DNA of 7,963 nt, from contig CAJOIG010000075.1 in the NCBI GenBank assembly GCA_905234575.1, forward strand, positions 1 to 7,963, read 5' to 3'. Positions 1 to 7,963 of this stretch are shown here, in pieces. The notes beneath the pieces were generated by a model that had not been told where the DNA came from, made no database searches, and was given only the letters and a program-made list of their open reading frames with translations. This stretch comes from an uncultured Oscillospiraceae bacterium. GTDB lineage: Bacteria > Bacillota > Clostridia > Oscillospirales > Oscillospiraceae. Both the position numbers and the translations under genes were made by a program. Within the stretch, counting starts at the first letter, position 1. The number at the start of each line of letters is the position of its first letter.

Positions 1-34
1 CTGTTTTACATCTGATTTTTCCACATAATACGCA

Positions 35-70
35 GGCCGTCCGCGCCGACAGAACGCGGGCGGTCATTTT
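35..70 (+). terminator. Candidate hairpin/terminator of an upstream gene
   Basis: An 11-bp stem (35-45 with 55-65, including two G-T pairs) and a 9-base loop are followed by ATTTT at 66-70. This fits a weak intrinsic terminator for a + strand gene left of the window. The run of T is short and interrupted downstream by GC-rich sequence, so it could instead be a leader hairpin or an operator. The upstream gene is not visible, so the role is inferred only. Confidence 0.3.
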
Positions 71-82
71 GCGGGCGCGGAC
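39..82. repeat. 9-bp inverted repeat abutting the -35 box
   Basis: GTCCGCGCC at 39-47 is the exact reverse complement of GGCGCGGAC at 74-82, with 26 bases between. The right arm touches the -35 box at 83. The left arm overlaps the stem of the hairpin at 35-65, so in RNA made from upstream the two foldings would exclude each other. Exporters of this kind are often controlled by local MarR- or TetR-type repressors, but no regulator gene is visible here. In GC-rich DNA a 9-bp match can also arise by chance. Confidence 0.3.
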
Positions 83-112
83 TTGACAACGCGCCTCCGG
101 CTGGGGTACGCT
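83..112 (+). promoter_or_regulatory. Candidate sigma-A promoter of the ABC exporter operon
   Basis: A perfect -35 box TTGACA lies at 83-88. After 18 bases comes TACGCT at 107-112, which keeps the three most conserved -10 positions (T1, A2, T6). Transcription would start near 118-120, at the ATG at 119, so the mRNA would be leaderless or nearly so. That agrees with the lack of a ribosome site in front of this ATG: only GGGG at 103-106, 12 bases away. A 9-bp inverted repeat (39-47 with 74-82) ends directly against the -35 box and could be a regulator site. Confidence 0.5.
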
Positions 113-118
113 GTTTCT

Positions 119-1907
<1,789 letters not shown>

Positions 1908-1908
<1 letters not shown>

Positions 1909-3704
1909 TGATGAAAAAGCAGCGCACCTTCTTCGGGATCCGGACCATCCTTCCGTACCTGCGTCCTTTTCGCTGGGAGCTCTTCGGCATCGTTGCCGCG
2001 AGCGCCCTGGGCAGCCTCATCGACATCGGCGTGCCCCTGTTCCAGCGCTATGCCCTGGACCGCTTCGTCACCGGGGGCGACCTGCGTGCGATGCCGGCCT
2101 TTGTCGCCCTGTATCTCGGGGCCATCCTGGCAGCGGCGGGCTTCAATTACATCTCCTGCCTCTGGGGGATGCGGGTGGAGGTGGGTATCGACCGGGACCT
2201 GCGGAACGCGGCGTTTTCCCACCTGCAGACGCTGACGTTCTCCTATTTCAATCAGAACAGCGTGGGCTACATCCACTCCCGGATCATGAGCGATACCCAG
2301 CGCATCGGCGAGCTTCTGAGCTGGACGCTTTTAAACAGCGCGTGGCAGCTCTGCTATGTAGTCGGCGCGGTGATCGCCATGTTCTCCATCGAGCCGCGTC
2401 TTGCGGTGCTCGTCACGGCGCTCCTGCCCGTGGTGGCGCTTTTGTACGCCGTGTTTCAGAAGCGGCTGTTCTCCCTCAACCGGGAGATCCGGGAGCTGAA
2501 CGCCCAGATCACCGGTGACTTCAACGAGGGGGTCATGGGCGCCCGGACCGTAAAGACCCTGGGCGTGGAGCAGAAGCTCGCGGACCATTTCGCGGCGGGG
2601 ACCGAGCGGATGCGCTCCCGCTCCGTCTCGGCGGCGCGGTATCACGGCCTGTTCGCCATCACCATGAGCTTTGCCTCGTCCCTGGCGCTCGCGCTGGTCC
2701 TCTGGCAGGGCGGCGTCATCGCCAAAGAGCAGATCGGCACCTTCTCCATGTTCATGTCCTACGCCCTGGGCCTCATGGAGCCCGTCCGCTGGGTCGTGGA
2801 CGCCATCGGCAGCCTCATTACGACGCAGATCAACATTGAGCGCCTGCACAAGCTCCTGTCCACCCGCTCGGATGTGGTGGACCGTCCGGAGGTCGTGGAG
2901 AGATACGGCGACAGCTATGACCCCAAGCGGGAAAACTGGGAGCCGCTCCACGGCGACCTGGAGTTCCGGGACGTGAGCTTCCGCTATCCCGACGGGGAGG
3001 AGCTCGTGCTTGAACACTTTGACTTGAAGATCGCCTTCGGCACGAATCTTGCCATCGTGGGGGAGACGGGCGCGGGAAAATCCACCCTCGCAAACCTCAT
3101 CTGCCGATTCTATGAGCCCACCTCCGGGACGCTCCTGGTGGACGGCCGCGACGCCCGGGAGCGCTCCCAGCTCTGGCTGCGCTCCGCCATCGCCTGCGTT
3201 TTGCAGACGCCGCATCTGTTTTCCGGCACGATCCGGGAAAACCTCCTGTACGGCGATCCCGACGCCACGGAGGAGGAGATCCGCGAAGCGCTGTCCCTGG
3301 TCTCCGCCCTGGACCTCGTGGACAGCCTGCCCAAGGGACTCGACACCGACGTGGGGGAGAGCGGGGATCAGCTCTCTACCGGCGAAAAGCAGCTCATCTC
3401 CTTTGCCCGGGCCATCCTCAAAAAACCGCGGATCCTCATCCTGGACGAGGCGACCGCTTCGGTGGACACGCTGACGGAGCAGCGCATCCAGCATGCCATC
3501 GACGAGATCATCCGGGGCCGGACTTCCGTCGTGATCGCCCATCGGCTATCCACCATCCGGAACGCGGACCTCATTCTGGTGGTCAGCGACGGCAAGATCA
3601 TCGAGCGCGGCCGCCACGACGAGCTCATCGCCCGGCGCGGCGCCTACTACCGTCTTTACACCCGGCAGTACGAGGAGGAGGCTACCGGCGCGGCTCTGTC
3701 CTGA
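1908..3704 (+). CDS. Heterodimeric ABC exporter, BmrD/YheH-like half-transporter
   Basis: A 598-residue half-transporter, a normal length for the family. It has a type IV exporter membrane domain (about residues 20-310, six helices) and an ATPase domain (about 350-590). Walker A is GETGAGKST (385-393; 3060-3086), Walker B is ILILDE with the catalytic Glu at 514 (3447-3449), and the H-loop is AHR. The signature is LSTGE (3372-3386) instead of LSGGQ. This pairs with the upstream subunit, which has LSGGQ but no catalytic Glu. The dimer would therefore have one competent and one degenerate ATP site, as in BmrCD, LmrCD and TM287/288. A linker with YGDSYDPKRENWEPL (333-347) precedes the ATPase domain. 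The substrate cannot be read from the sequence: drug, peptide or lipid export are all possible. The gene is coupled to the broken upstream gene, so unless that frameshift is an error this subunit has no intact partner here. Confidence 0.93.
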
Positions 3705-3708
3705 GCCG

Positions 3709-4662
3709 TCAGACGCTTCGCTCCAGACGGCGCGCCAGGGCCTCCACCGCGCGCACAGCGGCGGGATCGCCCTCCAGCGCGAGGGCCGTCCGGTCCGCCA
3801 GCGGCGCCAGATGGGCTCGTCCCTGCTCCGAATTGTAGGTCAGGCCGTCCGTCATATCCGCGCCGAACTCCGCCAGCGCCTCCGTCATGGCGCGCATGAG
3901 CCGTGCCCGGTCCCGGCAGGGAATCACCCGCCGGGTTGGACCGTTCTCCTCCGGCAGCCGATAAAACCCGTCCAGCGCGTCGAGGTTGCACTGATAATAC
4001 GCCCGCGGCGTGCCGACGTCGCACCAGTATCCCTCCATGATGCGCCCGGTCATGGGAACCCCCTCTGCGAGGAGCTTCGGGAACAGGTCCTTCGCGAAAT
4101 CGTAGGGGACTCCCTCGGGGATGCGGTCCGTCACGTCCGGGGCGAGCACATAGATCCCGGTACTGACCCGGTCTGTAACGACCTTCTCCCAGGTCGGCTT
4201 TTCCACGAACCCGGTGATGCGCCCGGCCCGATCCGTGACGACGAGTCCGTAGGGAAGGGGCTCCGCGTTCGCGGCCAGCGCGATGGTCACGCCCGCCTCG
4301 TGCCCGCGGAACAGCTCCGCGAGATCGAAGTCGCAGGCGCAGTCCCCGCTCATGACGAGCACCGTGTCGTCGCCGATGAAATCCCGGCAGTTGCGGACCG
4401 CTCCGGCGGTGCCGAGAGGCGTCGCCTCCTGTCGATATTCGATGGACACACCGAACCGGCCTCCGTCCCCCAGACAGCGCCGGATGGCCTCCGGCGCGTA
4501 ATGCAGCGTGACGCAGAGCCGGTCGAACCCGTTCTCGCGCAGCAGCGCGACGGTCCGCTCCAGCAGCGGCTTCCCCAGAAGCGGCATCATGGGCTTCGGA
4601 AGACCGCCGGAAATGGACCGCAGGCGCGTGCCTTCGCCGCCGGATAAAATGATTGCTTTCAC
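3709..4662 (-). CDS. Sugar-phosphate nucleotidyltransferase with phosphomannomutase-like C-terminal tail
   Basis: A cytoplasmic enzyme of the NTP-transferase family (mannose-1-phosphate guanylyltransferase, HddC, RfbA and MurU relatives), joining a sugar 1-phosphate and an NTP into a nucleotide sugar plus pyrophosphate. Counting from the GTG start, the N-terminus reads VKAIILSGGEGTRLR, the nucleotide-binding loop, with LPKPM soon after. ETPLGTAG-like EATPLGTAG is near 79-87, the metal-binding Asp is in MSGDCACD (~104-111), EKP is near 154-156, and GYWCDVGTP near 211-219. These all fit an active enzyme. From about residue 245 (IPCRDRARLMRA...TDGLTYN...HLAPL) the tail resembles the last domain of phosphomannomutase, seen in long nucleotidyltransferase/mutase fusions; here the middle mutase domains are absent. 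Start choice: GGAGGG (4669-4674) stands 6 bases before GTG 4662, while ATG 4668 touches it. GTG also gives the usual M-K-A-I start. Mannose-1-P to GDP-mannose is the best guess; the exact sugar is unproven. No clear promoter is visible upstream. Confidence 0.85.
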   Translation of the reverse strand: MKAIILSGGEGTRLRSISGGLPKPMMPLLGKPLLERTVALLRENGFDRLCVTLHYAPEAIRRCLGDGGRFGVSIEYRQEATPLGTAGAVRNCRDFIGDDTVLVMSGDCACDFDLAELFRGHEAGVTIALAANAEPLPYGLVVTDRAGRITGFVEKPTWEKVVTDRVSTGIYVLAPDVTDRIPEGVPYDFAKDLFPKLLAEGVPMTGRIMEGYWCDVGTPRAYYQCNLDALDGFYRLPEENGPTRRVIPCRDRARLMRAMTEALAEFGADMTDGLTYNSEQGRAHLAPLADRTALALEGDPAAVRAVEALARRLERSV

Positions 4663-4668
4663 CAACAT

Positions 4669-4674
4669 CCCTCC
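4669..4674 (-). promoter_or_regulatory. Ribosome site that selects the GTG start of the nucleotidyltransferase
   Basis: On the - strand the sequence is GGAGGG ATG TTG GTG AAA. The site directly abuts the ATG (4668) but stands 6 bases before the GTG (4662), a normal spacing. Family proteins usually begin M-K-A-I, matching the GTG start rather than M-L-V-K-A-I. Confidence 0.65.
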
Positions 4675-4760
4675 GCCGATAGTTTGCTCCTGCTGTGCGG
4701 GTTTATGAATGGTCCGGGCGGCGTTTTTTTCGATTTCTTATCGCTTTTTGCAAAAAACTC

Positions 4761-4789
4761 TTGACATTGTGTTTCGTTTGCGGTAAACT
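4761..4789 (+). promoter_or_regulatory. Sigma-A promoter of tRNA-Val
   Basis: A perfect -35 box TTGACA (4761-4766), a 17-base spacer and a -10 box TAAACT (4784-4789, four of six matches to TATAAT). Transcription should start near 4796-4798, about 16 bases before the mature tRNA. Position, spacing and the terminator downstream all support a single-gene tRNA unit. Confidence 0.85.
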
Positions 4790-4812
4790 ATCCCATGCTT
4801 GAAAGAGCGTAT

Positions 4813-4888
4813 GGACGATTGGCGCAGCTGGTAGCGCATCCGCTTGACGTGCGGGAGGTCACAAGTTCGAGTCTTGTATCGTCCACCA
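4813..4888 (+). tRNA. tRNA-Val (anticodon GAC)
   Basis: A full 76-base cloverleaf. The acceptor stem GGACGAT pairs perfectly with ATCGTCC and CCA is encoded at 4886-4888. The D stem is GCGC/GCGC with loop AGCTGGTA. The anticodon stem is TCCGC/GCGGG with loop TTGACGT, placing anticodon GAC at 4846-4848, which reads GUC and GUU valine codons. The variable loop is AGGTC and the T arm is ACAAG-TTCGAGT-CTTGT. It has its own promoter and terminator and stands alone between two - strand genes. Confidence 0.97.
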
Positions 4889-4895
4889 AAGGAAA

Positions 4896-4924
4896 CATCC
4901 GAGCGAAAGCTCGGATGCTTTTTT
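4896..4924 (+). terminator. Intrinsic terminator of tRNA-Val, possibly bidirectional
   Basis: A perfect 9-bp stem CATCCGAGC (4896-4904) with GCTCGGATG (4909-4917) closes a GAAA tetraloop, followed by C and six T (4919-4924). On the - strand the same hairpin is followed by TTTCCTTT, so it can also end transcripts of the YhhN-type gene, whose stop lies about 35 bases upstream on that strand. Confidence 0.93.
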
Positions 4925-4952
4925 ATGCAGTTTTTCCGAGCGCCGCGTCGTT

Positions 4953-5657
4953 TCAGCGGAGAAACACCAGGGAGGAGGCGATCAGGAACTGGCCGCCGTA
5001 GTAGGTGAGGTAATTCAGCGTGATGTCGATGGGACGGTCCTTTCCCGTGCCGAAATAGGTGCCGCTCAGGATCAGGTCGGACAGGGCAAAGAGCACGCCG
5101 CCGAGGAAAAACAGATTCAGCGGCGTTTCCTTCCATTGATAGGAGAGCGCGAGATACCCCGCCGTCAGGACCATCCCGAACAGCAGAAAACCGTACAGGA
5201 GGACCGTTGTCCGCATCCTTCCATAGTGCTGCTTCATGGGCTTTTCGAGAACGAGGTTCCCGGCGCTCAGCAGCGCGCCCAGAAGAAACGGGAGGATCGC
5301 GTCCAGCGGGTTTTCGGTGGGAGGAAACGCGAGCAGCATTCCGAGGATATAGAAGATATGCCCGACGCCGAACGTCGCGAAGCCCGCATAGGTGAACGGC
5401 ACGTCCTTTTCCGGAAAGACGTATTTCAGGTCCAGCCATATATCCCCGAGCAGACCGCACAGAAGGCCGAGCAGTACAAAGGGGCAGAGCGGGGAAGCCG
5501 CGCCGGCGCCGCGCCAGGCCCCATAGATCCCGACGGCCAGGAAGAGGAACGAGACAAGGGACTTGAGAAGGACAGCCCTCACGGAACAGGCGCGGATCTT
5601 TTCCCGTATATAGACGATGAGCGATACGGCTCCGGCACACAGGAGAATGGGATACAT
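4953..5657 (-). CDS. YhhN/TMEM86 family membrane protein, putative lysoplasmalogenase
   Basis: A 234-residue, very hydrophobic protein with about eight predicted membrane helices, matching the usual size of the YhhN family. Family landmarks in order are LLGDIWLDL (69-77, with Asp 72 and 76), FGVGHIFYI (96-104), LFALSDLIL (189-197, with Asp 194) and YYGGQFLI (219-226). Characterised family members (TMEM86B and some bacterial proteins) hydrolyse the vinyl-ether bond of lysoplasmalogens. Many anaerobic Clostridia make plasmalogens, so a role in ether-lipid turnover is reasonable, but activity here is inferred. Start choice: ATG 5657 is preceded at 7 bases by GGAGG (complement of 5665-5669). A longer version from TTG 5675 would place that ribosome site inside the coding region. 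The gene follows the c-di-GMP gene on the same strand with an 83-base gap and may share its transcript. It ends before the bidirectional tRNA terminator. Confidence 0.85.
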   Translation of the reverse strand: MYPILLCAGAVSLIVYIREKIRACSVRAVLLKSLVSFLFLAVGIYGAWRGAGAASPLCPFVLLGLLCGLLGDIWLDLKYVFPEKDVPFTYAGFATFGVGHIFYILGMLLAFPPTENPLDAILPFLLGALLSAGNLVLEKPMKQHYGRMRTTVLLYGFLLFGMVLTAGYLALSYQWKETPLNLFFLGGVLFALSDLILSGTYFGTGKDRPIDITLNYLTYYGGQFLIASSLVFLR

Positions 5658-5664
5658 GCGGCGG

Positions 5665-5671
5665 CCTCCTT
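5665..5671 (-). promoter_or_regulatory. Ribosome site of the YhhN-type gene
   Basis: The - strand reads AAGGAGG, ending 7 bases before ATG 5657. This is a near-ideal site and settles the start at MYPILL rather than at an upstream TTG. Confidence 0.8.
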
Positions 5672-5702
5672 CCAAAACCGGCTGCGTGTTGTTTTATGCG
5701 AG

Positions 5703-5727
5703 GACCCGGTGGATCGCCCGCCGGGTC
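5703..5727 (-). other. Stem-loop between the c-di-GMP gene and the YhhN-type gene
   Basis: GACCCGG (5703-5709) pairs with CCGGGTC (5721-5727) across an 11-base loop, 14 bases past the stop of the c-di-GMP gene. In the - strand transcript it is followed by CTCGCATAAAA, with no U run, so it is not a standard intrinsic terminator. It could stabilise the mRNA end, attenuate read-through into the downstream gene, or be chance pairing in GC-rich sequence. Confidence 0.35.
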
Positions 5728-5740
5728 TTCTGCGTCATAT

Positions 5741-7963
5741 TCAGTTGATCATGGCGGCTTCCGCGTGCCGGCACACCTCGGCCACCGTGGGCTCCGCGTC
5801 GTGCTTCGCCATCCCGTAGGCGAGGCGCAGGCCCTCCTCGGCGCGCAGCCGGACGGCGCTTCCGGCCAGATGGCGCATCAGCTCGTCCATGTTCTCGTGA
5901 TCCTGGCCATGGGCGATCACGACGAAGCGGCGATCCTCTATGCGAAATACGGGACTCCGCTTGAAGGTGTCGCAGATCGTGGAGCACGCCCGTTTCACCC
6001 CTTCGTCGGACACGGGATGTGCCTCGTCGGAGGACTTCACATCAAACAGCGCCACGGAGAAATCCACCGGAATCCCGTTGGCAAGCTGGTAGTTCAGCTG
6101 CTGCTCGACGGCCTCGTAGGCGGTGCGGCTCTTTACGCCGGTCAGCGGATCCAGATTGATCTGCGCGTGGACGATGGAGCGGTTCCGGTCATGCTCCTGT
6201 TCGCGCTTGACCTGGGCGTCGACGTTCTCAACGCCGACGATCAGTTTCGGCCCGTCGTTTTCGCGGAGCATGGCGGCCTTCAGGCGCACATAACAGGGCT
6301 TGCCGCGTATCATCAGGCGGTAGTGCAGAACGAACTGGCCGGTTTGCTCGATGGTCCGCAGGATGTCCTTTTTGGAGAAGGCCGCGGCGAACCTGGGGGC
6401 GTCCTCCTCGAACAGGGCCCAGGCGCTTTCGCGGACCGCTACGCCGAAGAAATCGTCGCCCTCCTTGGAAAGGCCGAGGACGTCGTAATCCTCCGTGGCG
6501 CGGTATTCCACATAGTGGTCGGTGTCCAGGTCGACGGTGTACAGGCAGACATACTCATCGGAAAGAGCCATGACGCGTCGGTATACCTTCTGCTCCGAGC
6601 GGATGCGCTCCAGGGCTTCCTCCTGCAGCTTCTGCGCGTTCACGTCGTTGACGCCGATGATGATGCGGCTGTCCCTTGGGTGCATGCGAACGGCCTTCAT
6701 GCTCATGTACCGCGCCTCACCCCGCTCAAGGAGTCGGTAGGTGATGGTGAAGGACCCGTTCACGTCGATGGACCCGACGACGTTCTCCTTGGTGAAGGCG
6801 CGGCGGAAGGCCTCCTGGTCATCCTTGTGCAGGATGCGGAGGGCATCGGCACGGCTGGTGGCGAAGAAATCGGCGCCATGGCGCTCGACGGAGAGATCCT
6901 GGTGGGAGCTGTCGGAGCTGTATTCCACGAAATCCTCCGTATCAAGATCGACGTAGTAGAGATAGCGATAGTCGGAAGACAGTGCCTTGGCGATATGGAC
7001 GTAGGTGATCGGCGCGTCGTCGATGGAGTCGTCGGTGACCGCGAGGATGGCGACCGCCAGCGCGGCCGTGCCGGTGACGGGATCGACCGCGATCCGCCGG
7101 ATCATGGTGTGGGTGGTCTTGCCGTCGTCGGTCTCGTCCAGGAGGATGAGGTTGCCGTTTCGTCTGCACTGCTGGATCGCGCTCAAAAAGGCGGAGCCGA
7201 AGGCATGCTCCCCGTCAAAGGGGATGTCGACGCCGATCGCGGAATATGCGAAGCTGTTCTCCACAAAGGCGCGGTAGGTCGCGTTGCAGCGGGTGACGCG
7301 GAACCATTGGTCCTTCGTTTCGATGACTGCCATGGGGATCGTATGGGTGAAGCGCTGGATGGACTCCTGGTTTTCGCTCGCGACGGACGTGAGATCGTAT
7401 AGGTTGATCCGGGCGAGAGAGGCGAAATAATCCGCCTCCTCCGGGTTCTCGAAGCCGATCTGCGTGCCGTTTTGGTTCCGCTCAAGGATCGTCGCCATGG
7501 GGACGGGTTTCGTGAAGTAATAGCCCTGCAGCTTGCTGCATCCGACCTCCTGGAGAAACTCCAACTGCGCCTGCGTCTCCACGCCCTCGGCCAGAGAATC
7601 GATGCCGAGGCTGAGCGTCATCTTCATCAGCTCGGTGAGGATGATCTTGGCGGCGGCGCTGGTTTCGAGCTGCTGCATGAAGCGCATGTCGAATTTGATG
7701 AGGTCGAAGCGGATGTTCTGCAAAAGATCCAGGGAGGAGTAGCCGCTGCCGAAGTCGTCCATCCATACCTTGAAGCCCAGAGCCTGGAAGCGCAGGATCT
7801 GCTCCCGCATGAACTCGAAATCGCTGCCGACGACGCTCTCGGTGACCTCGATGGTCAGCTTCTCGCGGGGGATGCCGGCGTCGTCCACCCGGCGCCGAAT
7901 CTCCTCGACGATGTCGATGACGTCAAAGTCCGCCCGGGAGAGGTTCAGCGACTGGGGAACGAT
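5741..7963 (-). CDS. c-di-GMP signalling protein: EAL, PAS-like repeats, degenerate GGDEF (5' end missing)
   Basis: The frame is open to the window edge, so the start lies beyond 7963; 740 residues are visible. Visible residues 1-160 are most of an EAL phosphodiesterase domain, which breaks c-di-GMP to pGpG. NLSRADF (7-13), IEVTES (38-43), DDFGSGYSSL (69-78), the Lys in IKFD (90), EGVE (126-129) and QGYYFTKP (146-153) are present, so the active site looks intact; the EAL motif itself is off the edge. A PAS-like region follows (about 203-313), then two related PAS-like repeats (328-444 and 468-584, each with LY-VDLDT and ending IIGV/IVGV-N-DAQ). The C-terminus (602-740) begins LDPLTGVKSR like a GGDEF domain, but the signature RxGGDEF reads RIEDRRF (5924-5938), and the FKxxND/GHxxGD metal and substrate region is also lost. 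No cyclase activity is expected. It may bind GTP, dimerise or sense. No transmembrane segment is visible in this part. Probably a sensor-controlled phosphodiesterase lowering c-di-GMP. Confidence 0.9.
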   Translation of the reverse strand: MVPQSLNLSRADFDVIDIVEEIRRRVDDAGIPREKLTIEVTESVVGSDFEFMREQILRFQALGFKVWMDDFGSGYSSLDLLQNIRFDLIKFDMRFMQQLETSAAAKIILTELMKMTLSLGIDSLAEGVETQAQLEFLQEVGCSKLQGYYFTKPVPMATILERNQNGTQIGFENPEEADYFASLARINLYDLTSVASENQESIQRFTHTIPMAVIETKDQWFRVTRCNATYRAFVENSFAYSAIGVDIPFDGEHAFGSAFLSAIQQCRRNGNLILLDETDDGKTTHTMIRRIAVDPVTGTAALAVAILAVTDDSIDDAPITYVHIAKALSSDYRYLYYVDLDTEDFVEYSSDSSHQDLSVERHGADFFATSRADALRILHKDDQEAFRRAFTKENVVGSIDVNGSFTITYRLLERGEARYMSMKAVRMHPRDSRIIIGVNDVNAQKLQEEALERIRSEQKVYRRVMALSDEYVCLYTVDLDTDHYVEYRATEDYDVLGLSKEGDDFFGVAVRESAWALFEEDAPRFAAAFSKKDILRTIEQTGQFVLHYRLMIRGKPCYVRLKAAMLRENDGPKLIVGVENVDAQVKREQEHDRNRSIVHAQINLDPLTGVKSRTAYEAVEQQLNYQLANGIPVDFSVALFDVKSSDEAHPVSDEGVKRACSTICDTFKRSPVFRIEDRRFVVIAHGQDHENMDELMRHLAGSAVRLRAEEGLRLAYGMAKHDAEPTVAEVCRHAEAAMIN

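Noticed and set aside
83..118. TTG start at 83 for the first ABC gene
   Set aside because: This TTG is the first half of the TTGACA -35 box, and no ribosome site precedes it. MNNKSTKKENRR from ATG 119 is a more natural N-terminus.
4681..4760. A-rich tracts on the - strand upstream of the nucleotidyltransferase as its promoter
   Set aside because: CATAAA and GATAAG resemble -10 boxes, but no matching -35 box lies at 16-18 bases from either, so I do not call a promoter.
4795..5001. Short + strand open frame over the tRNA
   Set aside because: GRLAQLVAHPLDVREVTSSSLV is the sense-strand translation of a tRNA, a common false protein, and the frame runs through the terminator.
4738..5640. Long - strand open frame crossing the tRNA and the YhhN-type gene
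   Set aside because: The part opposite the tRNA reads KTRTCDLPHVKRMRYQLRQSS, a well-known artefact from translating a tRNA backwards. The rest is another frame of the membrane protein gene.
5696..7402. 568-codon + strand open frame opposite the c-di-GMP gene
   Set aside because: It follows the GC-rich codon pattern of the opposite strand. The - strand frame shows clear EAL, PAS-like and GGDEF-like motifs, and the + product has no recognisable domain or good ribosome site.

Overview
The window reads as chromosomal DNA of a GC-rich, low-mobility Clostridia-type Bacillota, perhaps an uncultured gut lineage. Grounds: GGAGG-type ribosome sites, TTGACA-type sigma-A promoters, a BmrCD-like heterodimeric ABC exporter, and an EAL/PAS/GGDEF protein with the sequence style of large clostridial c-di-GMP proteins. 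The assignment is inference. I see no phage genes, insertion sequences, CRISPR arrays or integrase sites.

Layout. (a) 1-118: upstream region with a hairpin, a 9-bp inverted repeat and a candidate promoter that would start the mRNA at about the first ATG. (b) 119-3704, + strand: two half-size ABC exporter genes, tightly coupled (stop and start share one base). The first is broken by a frameshift near 440-448. The second is intact. Their ATP-site motifs are complementary, as expected for one asymmetric heterodimer. (c) 3709-4662, - strand: a sugar-phosphate nucleotidyltransferase, tail to tail with the ABC operon across only 4 bases. Its last ~75 residues resemble the C-terminal domain of phosphomannomutase. 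(d) 4761-4924, + strand: a complete tRNA-Val(GAC) unit with promoter, encoded CCA and a GAAA-loop terminator. (e) 4953-5657, - strand: a YhhN/TMEM86-type membrane protein (lysoplasmalogenase family). (f) 5741-7963, - strand: the 3' part of a multidomain c-di-GMP signalling gene running off the right edge: EAL phosphodiesterase domain, PAS-like region, two related PAS-like repeats, and a GGDEF-like domain whose signature has decayed to EDRRF.

The genes look like independent housekeeping or envelope functions: drug export, sugar nucleotide supply, ether-lipid turnover and c-di-GMP breakdown. They do not form one new system, and I found no convincing undescribed system. The most useful leads are the frameshift in the first ABC subunit, the phosphomannomutase-like tail on the nucleotidyltransferase, and the degenerate GGDEF domain behind an apparently active EAL domain.
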